Origin: Steinernema hermaphroditum
Taxonomy: Eukaryota; Nematoda; Chromadorea; Rhabditida; Steinernematidae
Length of the DNA stretch: 64,000 nt
Assembly (NCBI GenBank): GCA_030435675.1
Contig: CM059621.1
Location: 14,260,001-14,324,000 of the forward strand
Direction of reading: 5' to 3'
Part shown: piece after piece, positions 35,701-48,642 of the stretch
How positions within the stretch are numbered: the stretch's first letter is position 1
How the letters are laid out: each line of letters begins with the position of its first letter
Made by a program: the position numbers and the translations under genes
The notes under the pieces: model-generated
Told to the model about the DNA's origin: nothing
Databases searched by the model: none
The model's input: the letters and a program-made list of their open reading frames with translations, nothing else

Positions 35701-38700
35701 CTTTCTAAAGCGGTGAGACCCTGCATTCCAATTGATCAGAATCCAAGTGTTGAGTACACATTTATTAGAGTTGGTCGACGAGTAGGACCGGTTGTTGTAA
35801 TTTTTGGCCCACAGATATTCAGACCTGTAAGACCAGTCGGGTTCTTTTTTTGCTTATCTTTTTCGTTTAACGGCCGGATACTCATGGAAATAACATTTCG
35901 GACTACTATCTAGATCTATTTTTTTGAACACCCTGTATATTAGGCTCCTGATAAGGTAATATTTTTGCGCCTTTATTAATACATAGGTCATCGTGTGGCA
36001 AGCCTAGGTTCGTCTGCATAGCTAATTGACAAACTAATCATCTTTTAAAAGGTTAATTTTTGAGCTGAGAGAAAGGTTATTTAGCTGAGGTTAATTTTTG
36101 AGGGGACGGATAAGTGAATTCAGATGCAATCAGATACAGAAGCTAGTTTGCAAACTATTTAAGAGTGCTAAACGAGCATCTCATGCCACCCCCTTTCCAT
36201 TCTCTCCACGGCACACCAGTTCTGAACTGCTCCGCTCTCAATAATCTCTGCAAAAACGGCCAATTCCATCCGGTTGTTCTTGCGTGCTTAGTCATGCGCT
36301 GCCATTCGAATCGACGCGAATTCGCAAACATTCTTTGAACTCTTCGACTACAAGCCGCTCTTTTATCGTCGTTTTAATCCGCTTCGTCACGCGCTCCTCG
36401 GCTTCGATCTTTAGTCGAGCGTGCGTCACGAACGGAAAAGAGGCCAGCAAATAGAAACAACGATTACATTTTTGGTAGTTGTCCTTAAGTACTCATGAAA
36501 ATAATAGATGATGTTTGTTTCGCTGTAACATCAAGATCGGCTAATTTTTGTCTCCAGATGGTTGTTGCATTCCTTAGGCAAATACACATTGCTTTACCTT
36601 ACTTCGTCTGTTTGACTTACTGTATCTGACTACATATTTATCCAGTTGTCTCCTACCGATCAACTTCCATGGCACTTCCTTAAGCTATAGCGTTTTATTT
36701 TTAGCTTCTATATCCTGGTTTTAACTTCGTACTTCGTTCTACTGAATATTTCTGACAGAACGCTTACGCCCTAATTCGATGTTCGATGACCCTCTCATCC
36801 GATGCCAAAACGACATAAACGAAACGTCCTTCGCTACTGCCGGAAGTGATGCGATTTCCCGAAAGCTAATTAGGCCTGAAATAGGGGCAATGCGCTTTTT
36901 ATAGCGGCACTACGTGTTTGTGGAGGCAATAAATTGGCGACTATGTAGGTGTTTGCAACTTTCACGTGATTGGTACGTGGGTTTAGGGGAATCATGCACA
37001 TTTGGAGTAAGGAATGTGATGTAGAATATTTGGAATCACCAACCGATTTAGCCAATACAGACCGCTTTTTTGCCCTGTTCCTTGAAGACAAAGGATGTGT
37101 ACGCTTTGAAGTACATTTTTTTATCAGAGAAAAGGACATCGGCGACTTTGAATTTGCCTTTTTTTCATTAATTTCCATTGACATTGCGTCAAACTCAAGA
37201 AATTTGTATTGTTATGGCGTTCTTTGTGCAAATGTTGATTGACCGACAAGTAGCGAGGAGCCAATAAGTTCAAGCAAAAACCGTAATCACCGATCATCAG
37301 CTCACGATTATATTGTTCAGAAAAGCAAGTTGGGAAGCTTTTGGCCTTTGCTGTTTGTGCCGAAGAGTTTTGGACTTATCGTATCTTTCTGTCTCAGTTC
37401 TCATTTAACAAAGAGCCGTTAATGTGATCCGTTTTCAATCCGCCAACAATACTCTGTGGGAAACCAAGGACTTAAGCAAGCACCTGGAGGTCATTACTGT
37501 ATGAATAGACATTATTCGGATGAAGCCAGAGATGAAGCCGGTAGCAAGGTTTTGTCTTTTATATTGGTTATTCGAATTAGGTTCCATAACTTCAGTTGTT
37601 TTTACTTAACAACTTGGAACTTGATCGTCGAAAACAAGCTCCCAAAAATGAAACGCCATGCAGCTCTTTTTCAATGATGCTCAATTTTTGCTTTTGAATG
37701 CACTCTTCCCTCGCGGCCGATATTTTTCGCGCTCTTTCAAATGCACACGGTCTTCGCGAAATTCCGACGAGACGAAAACCTACATGGATCACTATCATCA
37801 CTGTACGTTTATTTAAAGTTGCCACAATTTTTGTTCCAACAGTCTTCGCGCTTTATTAAAGTCCATCATGTACTTTTTTTTTACTTTTCGCAAGGAACAA
37901 GCGGTGTAAATTGCAATGAACCGATTTTTTTTTGCAAAAAAAATACAAAATCTTCTTGGTCAGGTGGATTGACTACGGCTCCTCATTGTACCAGTTCTTC
38001 TGAAAGTCTGCGCGATCATTACGCCACTAACGACTGCCGAGAACGATCGCTTTCACTCGACTCATGCGAGTACGAGAACGAGTGGACGATCCGATCGATC
38101 GCTGGGGACACTGAAAGTGAAAGATCTTCGGAGGTTCAGCTATCGCAAACCATTAAGTTCACCCATGCCCCATTAAGTTTACCTTTGTTGCGTACTGCCA
38201 TGAGTTGCATTATAATTTTTGAAACGCCCGAATGTGAACTTTTGAATGTTTTGAAATTTCTTTTGAAAAAGTGAAATTTTTGAATCTGAACCGAATATTT
38301 CTAGTTCGTTTTTACTTCTTGCATAGTTCTCGTTTTTCCACAATTAATATTTTAATTTTTCCGCTTCTATGACGAAGTTTCCTTCCGGTTTTTTCGGAAC
38401 GGACCTCCATGTTGCAAAAACAGTTGCAAATTTGGTCTCCCACAAAAATCTCTCCACGCAGTACAAAGAGACGTTTCGCGACCTGACACCAAATAACGAA
38501 AAAGCGGAGGTCGAAACAAAGTGCGGCTAAAAAGTCAGAAATTTTGTTGCGACGTGCGCCTTTGTGCTACAATGTTTCCGTTCCCAGGAAGTGGGTTTCG
38601 TACCGAGAGATACTAGCCCTTTTTTCTTCTACAAAAACTCCCTCTGCAAATGGGAATTAAACGAATTATGATAAATATTTACGAATCTTCGGATTTTGAA

Positions 38701-40000
38701 ATTTCTAATCAGTGACCACGTGAAAGGTTACCTGATCCAATAATGATTAATCAGGAATTCCAGAAGTCGTCACGTGCCCTTTTCGATAATTTAGTCGCTC
38801 GAGTCGACGTCGAAACTCGTAAAATGGATGTAAATTTTCTCTATATCGATATAGCTGTTTGAGGATATAAAGTTGAAGTCACATGCGGATACGAATTACG
38901 CCGCTTAGAAGGCTTCAATGTTATTAGGGTACTACATTGCATTATATGTGTGTGTTCCGTGTTTTGCTTTATGATAGTAGCGGAGCGTACGGCTACAGTA
39001 TGACGTCACATCGACACATTTGTTCGTCATTTTTGCAAACAGATCTAGATTTAAATTGAGTTAAGACACGTATTTTTAATGTATGAACTGATCGCGAACT
39101 GTTTGGATCGCTGCGTACTACTCCGACTGTGCCTACAATATGCCTACAGATTTAAGATCAAAGAGATAAAAATGGAAACTGGATATGATATTAACAATGA
39201 ACTCATTTTATTATTTGACAATTTTTGAAATTTTTAACGGTGTCCGCATTTTGATCGTCGTAAAAAATGAGTAAAACTTACGTTTATAAGACCAGTATCA
39301 AGCACACGAATTGACTTAAAGTTCCGTCTAGTAACTGTAGAGGAGTGAGCGGCGCATGTGATTATCTGCCTTTTTCTTTCACCGCGTGGTGAGACCCAGC
39401 ATTTGCCATTCGTTCGCCGTTTTCAATGCGCTGGAACAAATTCTAGTTCTCATCACGCTGCGACTGATGGCTTTTGTAGAGGTCGAAAAAATTAGACTAC
39501 ACTATCGCCCCTAACTGTCTATGTCTATCAGTGTGTATATAGTATACCCTTATGTTCATGTGTCATGCCCTTCGCGAGTGGTCTAGTTAATGCTCGACTT
39601 CTCTTCCTCTCGTGCCGGCCACTTTAAAACAGTAACAATATTAAGAGCACACTTAATTGTGACATTTCTTACTGTGTCAGTTACGCCTGTGCTTCCGGAT
39701 GAAATACAGTGCATTGTACATCGATGTGCTTGTGTAGTTGAGTGATAAACGCCCATGTCAATTTGTACTTCACCTACGCCTAGAAACAGTTTGACACTCC
39801 TCACTGGTCAGTACAATATGACACTCAAGATTTTGTGTTTCTTTCTGTCAAAGGCACATTTAGCGATGGTACAACGTACTGCAAATAAAAAAAACAGTGC
39901 TTCTGTGATCGTCTGCGTTTGTACCTATGTATGGAACCTCGATTTTGCGACTCTCTGTTTGAGTTCATGTACTCGAACTCGAAAGGTGCGGATGGCTAAC

Positions 40001-40240
40001 TTCTGATCACATAATACGTAAAAATCTATTTTTGGTAGCACCGATTTCTTTCATCCTTATAAAAAGAAATCCTGAGAACAATCGAACATGAATTGAGAAT
40101 TTTTAGTTGAAGTCCGGCCGATTTTGAAGTCTTCTCTGATCATATAACACGTTAAAATCCATTTCTGACAAGCAGCACGAACATTGCTGGTAAGAGATCT
40201 GAAGAACTGCTAAACATGAATTATGAATTTTTGCTCACAG
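40001..40240 (+). repeat. Tandem duplication, ~136-bp period, diverged
   Basis: Two units each contain CTGATCA.ATAA.ACGT, AAAATC.ATTT, GAACATGAATT.GAATTTTT in order (40001-40110 and 40137-40240). Confidence 0.65.
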
Positions 40241-41392
40241 TGAACAACTTTGATTTGAATTTAGCCTAAGCCGAAGGCAATTCAAACTTCCAAAAACTTA
40301 AACATTATGCTCGACAAACTCGGCTATAATACCAGTGTAATTTTTGTGTAAAACGTATTAAAACAGATCAAATATTCACATTACCCGACGTTCAAATTGT
40401 CTCTTTTTCGGTTGTTTCATGTTCGCAAAACAACGCAGAGCATCTTGTGTAATCTTGTGTAACCACGAACAGTCACTGAAGACGTTGTAACAATGTGACG
40501 CGGTTAATAATGTTCGCTCAGTTCATTTTCCGTCACATCTAATGTGTGAGCGTTCTGTGTCGCGTGAGCGATGACTCATCGCGTTTTATTCTAGGTCTTA
40601 TTGCCACAGGCTTGATGATCTTGTTAGTGTTGAACTTGCGAACTATTCCATTTCCGTCTTCCGTGACGTTGCCTATGTTTGGAAAAATACATCTGCTTCA
40701 TATAGCTACACATTTGGTTCTGTTCTCAGCTTGCTTTAATGCCAGCGAGTCAGCTCGAATATTCTCTAGAGTCGAAGGCTTAGAGTCAGGAAGGATCGTC
40801 TAATTTTCAAAAATAGTCCGCCAAATTTAGAAGGAATGCAAATTAGAAATAACGAATAATGAATGGCTTGGATAAACTGCCCTCAAACCAATACATCTAT
40901 ATGGATCTGGCACAACGTACTGTAAACTTAAGTTTAGTTTAATGTTTAGTGTGCCATTTCCAGAGGACACAAATTGCTTATGCGAACGCGATAGCGAGGC
41001 TCTATTGTTGTGACCATCAAGACGGAAAATAGCGATAACCTTTATGGACTAATCTTCACAAAATAAGCCTTTATTTTCGGACGGCTGTACTCGCCGGCGA
41101 GATTGCGTCATTTTATAGAAACTTTCTTGTCTGTGGCGGTTGTTTTGCATAAATTGCCACTGAGCGTAACCGAGTAAAAGCAACTCAACTGCTTATCCAT
41201 GATTAGTTCTCTTTTGAACTGTGTGCGGTGTAAATGTGTTTCGTTGCTAGGAAGAGTAGGCACTAAAACAGTACTATCTGATGCGCTTCTCAACCGCCTA
41301 AAGATCGCTAACAAAAGCTGATGATACAACGTGCATATAAAATGCAAACAAATTACAGTAATTGTTGCGCGATCATCTGAAGGACGCATGTT

Positions 41393-41573
41393 CAGGATGG
41401 CCCAGAAAGGCATCTAGACGGTGTTTTGAAATGACATTTACGTGAGCGTCCTAAGATGAGACCGGTCGGAAAACGAGATACGAAAGAAACCGACCGGTCT
41501 CATGCTTGGATGCTTACGGAAATGGCATATCATTTCTGACTTCTGCCTAGATGCCTTTTTTTGGGTCACGCTG
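41393..41573. repeat. 181-bp MITE, family 1, best copy
   Basis: Ends CAGGATGGCCCAGAAAGGCA and, reverse complemented, CAGCGTGACCCAAAAAAAGG. A central perfect palindrome, ATGAGACCGGTCGG (41456-41469) against CCGACCGGTCTCAT (41490-41503), means the whole element can fold. CAGGGTGTCCCAAA-like ends are common in mariner-type non-autonomous elements. Confidence 0.8.
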
Positions 41574-43164
41574 TGTCTGCAACAACATTTCCGGTTTTTC
41601 GAAGTACAAAAGTGGCAAAATTAAACGTCTACATAATTCATGTGCCTGTCTAATCCAGCTACTATTTATAAAAGCGGACAATGTAGGCGTCAACGCCTTC
41701 ACAGGAATAGGAACTAGCAGTCTGTTTATTTTACTGGCTAGCACCTTCACTTCGCCTTCTCAAGGAAGCCAGAAGGTTTCAAACGGTGCGAAAAGAAAAC
41801 ACTTAGGCGGAGGAAGGATGCTCTTCAAGCCGAAAAGCCCCATTCATAACTGTCGCCGCCAAACGGAACCGTCGACATTTCGATGATACCGCTTTAATCC
41901 AGCGCACCTGACTCAATGCAGAACGGACTTCCTTGTATCACTTAGGTTTCACTTCTACGCTAAAACACAACATTTGGAAACTGGATAAAAAGTTATCGTG
42001 TTCCGTACTGGTTCGTAAATCAGAACACAAACACACAAGGGGGGGAGGTGCTGATATGCGCATCCGACCAAAAAAATCTGGAACGATCTTGAGTTCTGTG
42101 CCATATGTAATGCAACTTTATGCTGATTTACTGCCGACTCAATTGTCACTTTCAAAGGATCTCATCTGGTGAGTCAATCATGAATTTTTGACGAAAGGGC
42201 ACGCCATACGTACGGGCAGTCAATGATTTCCTCGCATGTGACGTTCTCAAAAACTACTTTATTTGTTTATGATCAAAACATGTATATTCACAATTTTCGA
42301 CCAGTATGGTATCCTTACAGAAAGCTAGAGCTCAGTAAGGCCTACATGTCGCAGCAATAGTGTCCCAGCAGAATATTAGGAGCTGTTATTGAAGTCAACG
42401 TAAAATCATACAGCCTCGCGAGGTCATGCTTTTGTCGCTTTTCAGGTCATTTTTCCACAATTGTTCTCTATTACCGTATAGCAAAATTGATACAAACAAG
42501 CTCATATGTGTATGGCAACTCTTCGTGTCATCTACCTGCTGTGGGCTTCCGTCATCTGCTACCCTCTTTAACCAGCTGAAAACGTATCAATTTGTAAAAA
42601 GTGGAGAAAAGTGAAAAGTTTCTCCATGTTTTCGAAATTTCTCCTCGCTATGACGTCTTTGTTGGAACGTTGTAAGTCTCGGATGTCCAGATGGTTTGCA
42701 ATAGTCCGATTCTGATTTCGATTGCACACATTTGTTCACCAAAATCAGTAGCCTTTCAATGAAAAACCCGCAACAGTGGGAGTGAGCATGACAGGAAATG
42801 ACAGAGAAACAGTTCTTTCAGTAGTATCAGCTCAAAATTAGAGAGTGTTCATTACGACATCCGCCACTATTCATAATTTTTGTAATAAACCCTTTGAAGC
42901 CGTTAAAATGTTATGTTGAATTTTACATGTGCGCAGGCAGCATAGAACCGGGTCCAAAATCGGGAACAAAAATTTGAATTTGATCCGTAAAAAACGACTT
43001 TTTACTATACATAGACATACATTTTTATGCAATTAAGTATGATTCATGCGAGTTCTATTTTTGTGCCTCCTGTGACAGAGTTATTAGGTGAGCGTAAAAT
43101 AGAGCGATAATGGAGTGTTTCAGCTTTGTAGTCAACGGAGTTCCTCGTACATTGTACCTACTCT

Positions 43165-43472
43165 ATTCTCTTATAAGTCGCGGGTGTTAATTCAGTTAAC
43201 CTTGTGTGATTACTGATAAGTCCTCTAACTCGTTTATTCGGCCCAAAGAGCGCTCAATCGGCGCTCCCCCGAGACGGGTGCGGGCGGAGCCGCGATCTCC
43301 GCCCTCGGGAGATATCCGAGCGTCGAGAGGAGGACGTCGTCCGTTTTTTTTGCGTGGACCCGCCCCCCGCGGGCGTCCCTTCGACACCTCTTGCCGCGCT
43401 TTGTGCTCGTTTTGTCGCGCATTCCTAAAGAGTCCTCGAATTATCTGCACCGTTTCCAGCTGCTCCTTCGAC
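43165..43472 (+). promoter_or_regulatory. Promoter region of the IL-17-like gene
   Basis: TATA-like CTTATAAG near 43170, then about 170 bases of unusually GC-rich sequence (43245-43420; CGGGCGGAGCCGCG, CCCGCCCCCCGCGGGCG), then a TTTCCAG acceptor whose AG ends at 43459, 13 bases before the ATG. The acceptor is probably for spliced-leader addition. The GC-rich block is open in frame with exon 1 but has no in-frame ATG of good context, so I treat it as core promoter or outron. Confidence 0.5.
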
Positions 43473-46400
43473 ATGCTCCTCTCCGTCATATTCACCCTCC
43501 TTACTGTAAGTGTCCGGCTACACAGCCCCTTCTGACGCGCCGTCTTTCAGATGCTTCTGGCCGAAGTGGGCGCCTTCATTGCCGCCTCCGCCGACTGTCT
43601 CAGGAGAGACGTCTTCGCACAGTACGGGTCCCGCTTCCTTTTGGCCAAAGACGCCGACCTGACAGACGCTAGCCCTCTGTAAGTGTCCAAAATAGACGAT
43701 TCCAGGTCATTACGTGGGTGTTCCTCTGGGTCACATTTCTCAGCCTTTGTTCCAGTTGCTAGTTAACCGACGGCACAACGTCAGCTTTGTATTCTTTAAA
43801 ATGCACACAAGGCAACACTCTTCAAGCGTTCTTTGGTTGTGCGCAGCTACAACCAATTGTAGAGCCCTTTTATTGAATTAAGCAGACTTAAGATTTGGAG
43901 TTTTAAAGAGCAATTGCAATTCGATTTGTGGTTCGATCACAAATGATTTCATTAAGTCCCAATTCTCATAAGTTGACGCTTAAAATAAACATTAATCAGT
44001 GTTTGCTTGACATTTGCGATCGGCAATTTCATGAAATTAAGCGTGCAAACAACTCTCGAAAATTAAGCATCAGGTGGTGAAGTACGCTGACCGATGACCG
44101 ATAAGTTGGCGAAGTCTCAACATAGCGATCTAGGCTCACGATTTTTGTTCAAAGAAACGGAACAAGTGCTATAGGTATAGTCGTCTTTTTGTCAAATATG
44201 GGTTACACAAGACCTTTTTTCGGAAGCTTTGCCTTCACAATTATCACATGTCGAAAAAAATGTCGAAAATTATACAGAACTAACAACTGGATGCAGACCG
44301 AAGTCTTTGAATATCTGCTGCTTTCAATTGATAAGTTATTATTTCCTAATTTTTGCATTGAAAGCATGATGTTCCTGGGAATCTTGCCAGGTAACCATGG
44401 AATTTTTGGCTTTTGATATTGTTAGTGGAAGAGTTGATTTGTTCGATTTTTGATCATCCGTCGGAAGAGTGACACCAGGCGATTCTTGATCGAATATACA
44501 AGGATAGTTGACCAAATAACATAACGTAATCAAGTGCTCACATGACCAGGGGGTCCAAATAAGTAGGTTCATGTTCGACGACCCCAATAGGATGACTTTG
44601 AAAACAAGATTTGAAAGCTATATTTGAGATTTGGGATCCACTCTCATTTGTGTAGCTCGAAAATCAACTCCATCTGCAGATAAACATTAGCATACATCCA
44701 AGTCATCTTCGATACCAAACTGGTTGATGTTTTAAAAATTGTATTTTTGAGATTTGCAGATCTTCGGCAAAGCAACGTTGTTGCATGTTGCACTTTCCTA
44801 CAGTCTTTGTGGTTTATGATCGCCCTTTCCAACAAACCGCAATTTGTCTCTAATTTCAACTTTGTCCCCCGGAATGTTGCGTGAAAACAAACAATCTTCA
44901 TGGCACGCGTCACCTCTGAAGGCGTAAGGTGCAATTTTCTGTCGCCTGAACGTGGAAAGTTAAAGTTCAGTATCTATTAGCGTAAAGTACGAAGTCGAGT
45001 TATAAAAAGAACACATGTATGCTGTGTTAGGTCAGATTTAATTGATGTTTGAATTCCTGATTTTCGAAGGTTGGACGTCGACTTATCGCAGAGTCAGGCG
45101 AAATCGATGAGCAATACAGTAGTACAAGGACCTTTCTATGCACTATAATTAGTTATAGATCACCATAATGTTGTTGCAGTCACTTTATGAATACGTATAA
45201 TACGATATTTTCGGTGTCTGCAGTTTTTCTAGACTTAAATTTCAAATTTCAATTTTATTAAATTTTTGCCACCAAGCTTGTTGGAACACTCGGTCACCGA
45301 TACGGTGGGAATGCGGCGTCTTGTCTACACTTCATTTATAAGAGATCTTAAATTTTTGATAACCTTCGTTCATTGAAAATCCTCCTTTCTCTACTTTGCA
45401 AATTGCCACACATAAAGCCCTCAACATATTCGAGAGTTAATATTTCATGAAGTGCAAGAATTCGCGAAATGGCGCCGTTTTCCAAAGATCATCGTGTAAT
45501 TACATTATGGAATTTTTTATGATTCAAGTCTTGTCTTGCTCTTTGCTCCGAATTTACAATGCATGCCGACAAAAGGCACGTACACCTGATGTTGACTGGA
45601 TCGTGAATTTTTTGGACAAGTCGCAGCTATTAGTGGATAATCAAGCAGATAACATGTAGAATCGCAACTTATGAATGCCGAAATCTTTACTAGGGAATGT
45701 TCTCATTGGTCCCGCAACGAGAACCCTGAATTTTGCATAATAAAAGGTCCAGTTGTTGTTGAGACTGTCGCCAATTCAATGCTTGATATGCTCTAAGGTG
45801 CTTTTGTCCTTTAGCTCTGGTCTAAACAGATCATCGAACACGCAAAGTTGCAGATTTGCACTTTGCAAATCCGCTTTTAGTGGAAAATATACTCATAAAC
45901 ATTACTTTGCGGGACCTAGATAGATCATAAGATGGAAAACCATTTTTGGGCAAGCAGATCTTCGCCTAAGGATACAGATCTATTCGTGTAGATAGAGTGT
46001 TACATTCAAAGCGATTGACGTAGCACTACAAATTTGTACACTCTCCGTACAATCGTAGTTGTTGGGAGGCATTTATAATTAAGACGATTTGCGACTGATC
46101 CGCACACGCGCAAGCTTCTTACAAGATACACCTATTGACCATTTGTTTACATAACAGATTTTTGCATCATGCATCTATAACACTATAAAAAACGCACCTG
46201 TGGTCTATTCCAAAGCTTTTGGGTTCTTGCTAGCATCCAGTTCTAACAGTCTATTGAGTGCATATGTTTATATGAATAAATAATGGCCCATAATTTAGGC
46301 GTTTATCGCTGCCCGTGGAGACGTTGGCGGACGGCGCGGACGACGTCAAGTGCGCAGGTTCCCGCTCGCGCCATCTGAGTTCGAAGTTCGACTCGGCCTT

Positions 46401-48642
46401 CCAACACCGCCTCGTGTGTCCCTTCAAAGTAGTCAAGGATTACAACTCTAATGTAAGTCGCTTCTGATCGATTGTGCTCGCTTATGCACTCGTGTTTTTT
46501 CGTGACGTAATCTTAGCGGATTACTGCGCCATTAATATTTTAGATATGAATTCTTGGTCTCCTTTGACTAAGAACATCGAGGATGAAATTATTATGAGGT
46601 CATTGAGGGAAGCCAAGGTTTAGTGATTGTTGCTTTTTGGTGCAATGGGCAAAGATGGGGTAAATTGAAGAGCTCATGCTGAGGCTTACCGGGGGAATCT
46701 TTACTGACCATTTTTTTTTTGCAGAGATTGTATAAATAAGCGACTCTTACCACTCTTAGATGAGGCTCTGTTCCAATCTATGCACTTTAGAATTCGATCA
46801 GGTTCTATGTAATTAGTGAAAACGTAAGTAGCTATCTGTTTATCAAATTATTATGAAGTCATGCATGAACTTCATAGGTAAAAATGAGTGAAAATGACTT
46901 TGACAACCTGCTACGATTCTCTAGCCTTTTATCGTATTAACCAAATTGGAAACGGTGGGGTTAACAGAATATGGTCATAGCATTTGTCCATCTTCGTCAG
47001 ATTTGACTTTCTGCGATTATCCGATTCAGACACAACGTGCTCTGATTACAAGGAATCATAGGTGCCATTTCCATATGGATCTGGCACAGAATGTAATCGA
47101 CCTTTACCTGATCTTTAGTTTGTACAAAACCGTTTTACTCCAACTATCAGTAATGAAAAATAAGTGCAAGACATAATTTTTGGTACGCATTGTTCAATTC
47201 AAATCCAACTCCATTTAGTTATAGCGTTAATAGCGTTCGAACACTTCTGTGAAATACTATCATGTGAAGAAGCTATTTTTGGGACCGTTTTTTCTGAAAT
47301 GTACATGAGCTAGAAAGCAAATTTTGGTCCTTAATGTTTTTCCTGAAATCATAACATGTGTCCTCGTCGTCATCTTCCATCTTCGAGCTGTTTGACAGTG
47401 ACGCAAGATGCGTAAGTACTGAACGATGAAGTCAGCAAATCATCATTAGGAAATTGTTAGGAATTCATGGCTAGTGGTGCATAAGCAATTAGAGAACACA
47501 TTTGAAATATTTGTTTTGATTTGAAATAGTATATTTCAAATCAAAACAAATATTTAAACATTTTCGCTTCCGGCTCTGTGCTCGATCGTTTTTGACCTTT
47601 GCGTTACGACACACGATTTCTCCAGACTCACGTCATGAGTGTGTGGGCAAAACACTTAAACCACACGGATACGTCCGTCGGGGCGGAAATGATGGGGTCG
47701 TTAATTGGAAGACAAATCGCGTTGTGAAACGCCGAACGGCGTCGTTACGAATTGCTCATCGCATCATTCCATCTTCGTGTTAGTCTTTTTCCGGCCGAAG
47801 AAGAGCATAGGTCGCTGACGTCAATGACTTTTTCTAGACAGATTATCTAACAAGATTAGCGTTCGGAATTCCCTTGAATGGGCTTGTGGGATGCGTCTGT
47901 TATCTCGGGCGGAAAACGAAAAATGCTATATTAAAAACATAATGACGAAACAGATAACGAAATTACGTAGAATCTGTTTTTAGGAGAGTTTGCCGACCAA
48001 GTGGAAGGTAAACGTGACTTAATCCGTTATTTTTTTAAGCTATGAAATTAGATAATAGTCTATTTATTTGATTTTTGAACGTAGCATCCTCGATGTCAAA
48101 CGGGTTTCGTGGTTTATAAAGGCTTATGAATTCCACGTGGGCTGAGCTTATAATTTAAAGGTGGACTATAGGGAGTCTGTAAATAATACAACACATTTTT
48201 GACATTCATAAGTATCTCGAAGTCGATTTTACCTTATATTCTTTTCCAATATTGATAGCGATCTTTTAAGTTATAGTTTTTGGGTTATTCGTTCTATTAT
48301 ATTCGGGTTTATAAACGAATTCAGAAGTGCGGATCTTTGACCCCTTGTTTCAGCGTCTTCCCCGAATCATCGAGAAGGTCGAATGCATCTGCGAGCGGCC
48401 GGCCACCCTGTCGCCTTACACCAAAATCAGATGTCAGCCCCTAGACTACAAGATGCCGGTGATGTACAAAAAGGAGGGCAGTGAAGAGTACGAGCACGCC
48501 GAAGAGACCATCCCGCTGGCCTGCGTTCCGATAGCACCTGTAAGAGAGGCTCATATGTTACATAGTCTAAATATCACTCATTTAGATCATGGAACAGCCA
48601 GAAGAGGACTTCATGATTCCGATAAAGGCAGCTTTAGATTAG
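43473..48642 (+). CDS. IL-17-like secreted cytokine, 185 aa
   Basis: Five exons: 43473-43505, 43551-43678, 46299-46452, 48354-48539, 48586-48642 (558 nt), GT-AG throughout. Residues 1-22 form a signal peptide (MLLSVIFTLLTMLLAEVG). The IL-17 signature is clear: VCPFKVVKDYNSN at 93-105 joined across a 1.9-kb intron to RLPRIIEKVECIC at 106-118, matching the family pattern C-P-(W/F)...D..N.R.P......A.C.C. Then RCQP.DYKMPVMYKK at 131-145 and PLACVPIAP at 159-167, equivalent to the closing VGCTCV.P strand. Cysteines are at 27, 72, 94, 116, 118, 132 and 162. Nematode IL-17 homologues (C. elegans ILC-17 proteins) signal through ILCR receptors to modulate neurons and immune state. Which paralogue this is cannot be told. 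Introns 1 and 4 are short (45-46 nt); introns 2 and 3 are kilobases long. Confidence 0.88.
43679..46298 (+). other. IL-17-like gene intron 2 (2.6 kb)
   Basis: AT-rich, with numerous ATTTTTG heptamers on the coding strand (for example near 44140, 44350, 44403, 44448, 44744, 45265, 45353). No repeats longer than about 30 bases noticed and no exon supported. Confidence 0.6.
46453..48353 (+). other. IL-17-like gene intron 3 (1.9 kb)
   Basis: Interrupts the core of the IL-17 fold. Contains the perfect AT-rich palindrome at 47505-47555 and a GC-richer 47590-47785 stretch with a short basic open frame that I cannot assign. Confidence 0.6.
47505..47555. repeat. Perfect 23-bp inverted repeat, 5-nt loop
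   Basis: Arm AAATATTTGTTTTGATTTGA (continuing AAT) is exactly mirrored after AGTAT. It sits in intron 3 of the IL-17-like gene and would form a strong hairpin in the pre-mRNA or a cruciform in DNA. Confidence 0.95.

Larger units (their letters stand above)
25474..43472. other. 18-kb stretch without a recognisable gene
   Basis: Lies between two plus-strand genes, upstream of the IL-17-like gene. I find no conserved domain or credible exon chain. It contains MITEs (25603, 35525, 41393), a hairpin (26735-26863), duplicated segments (27242/28498, 29565/30032, 40001/40137), a SINE plus family A copy (31884-32205) and copies of family D (31215, 37990). A frame at 31013-31219 includes CKGFFRH but lacks the rest of a nuclear-receptor finger. 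ATTTTTG heptamers are unusually dense and almost all on the + strand. Confidence 0.5.
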
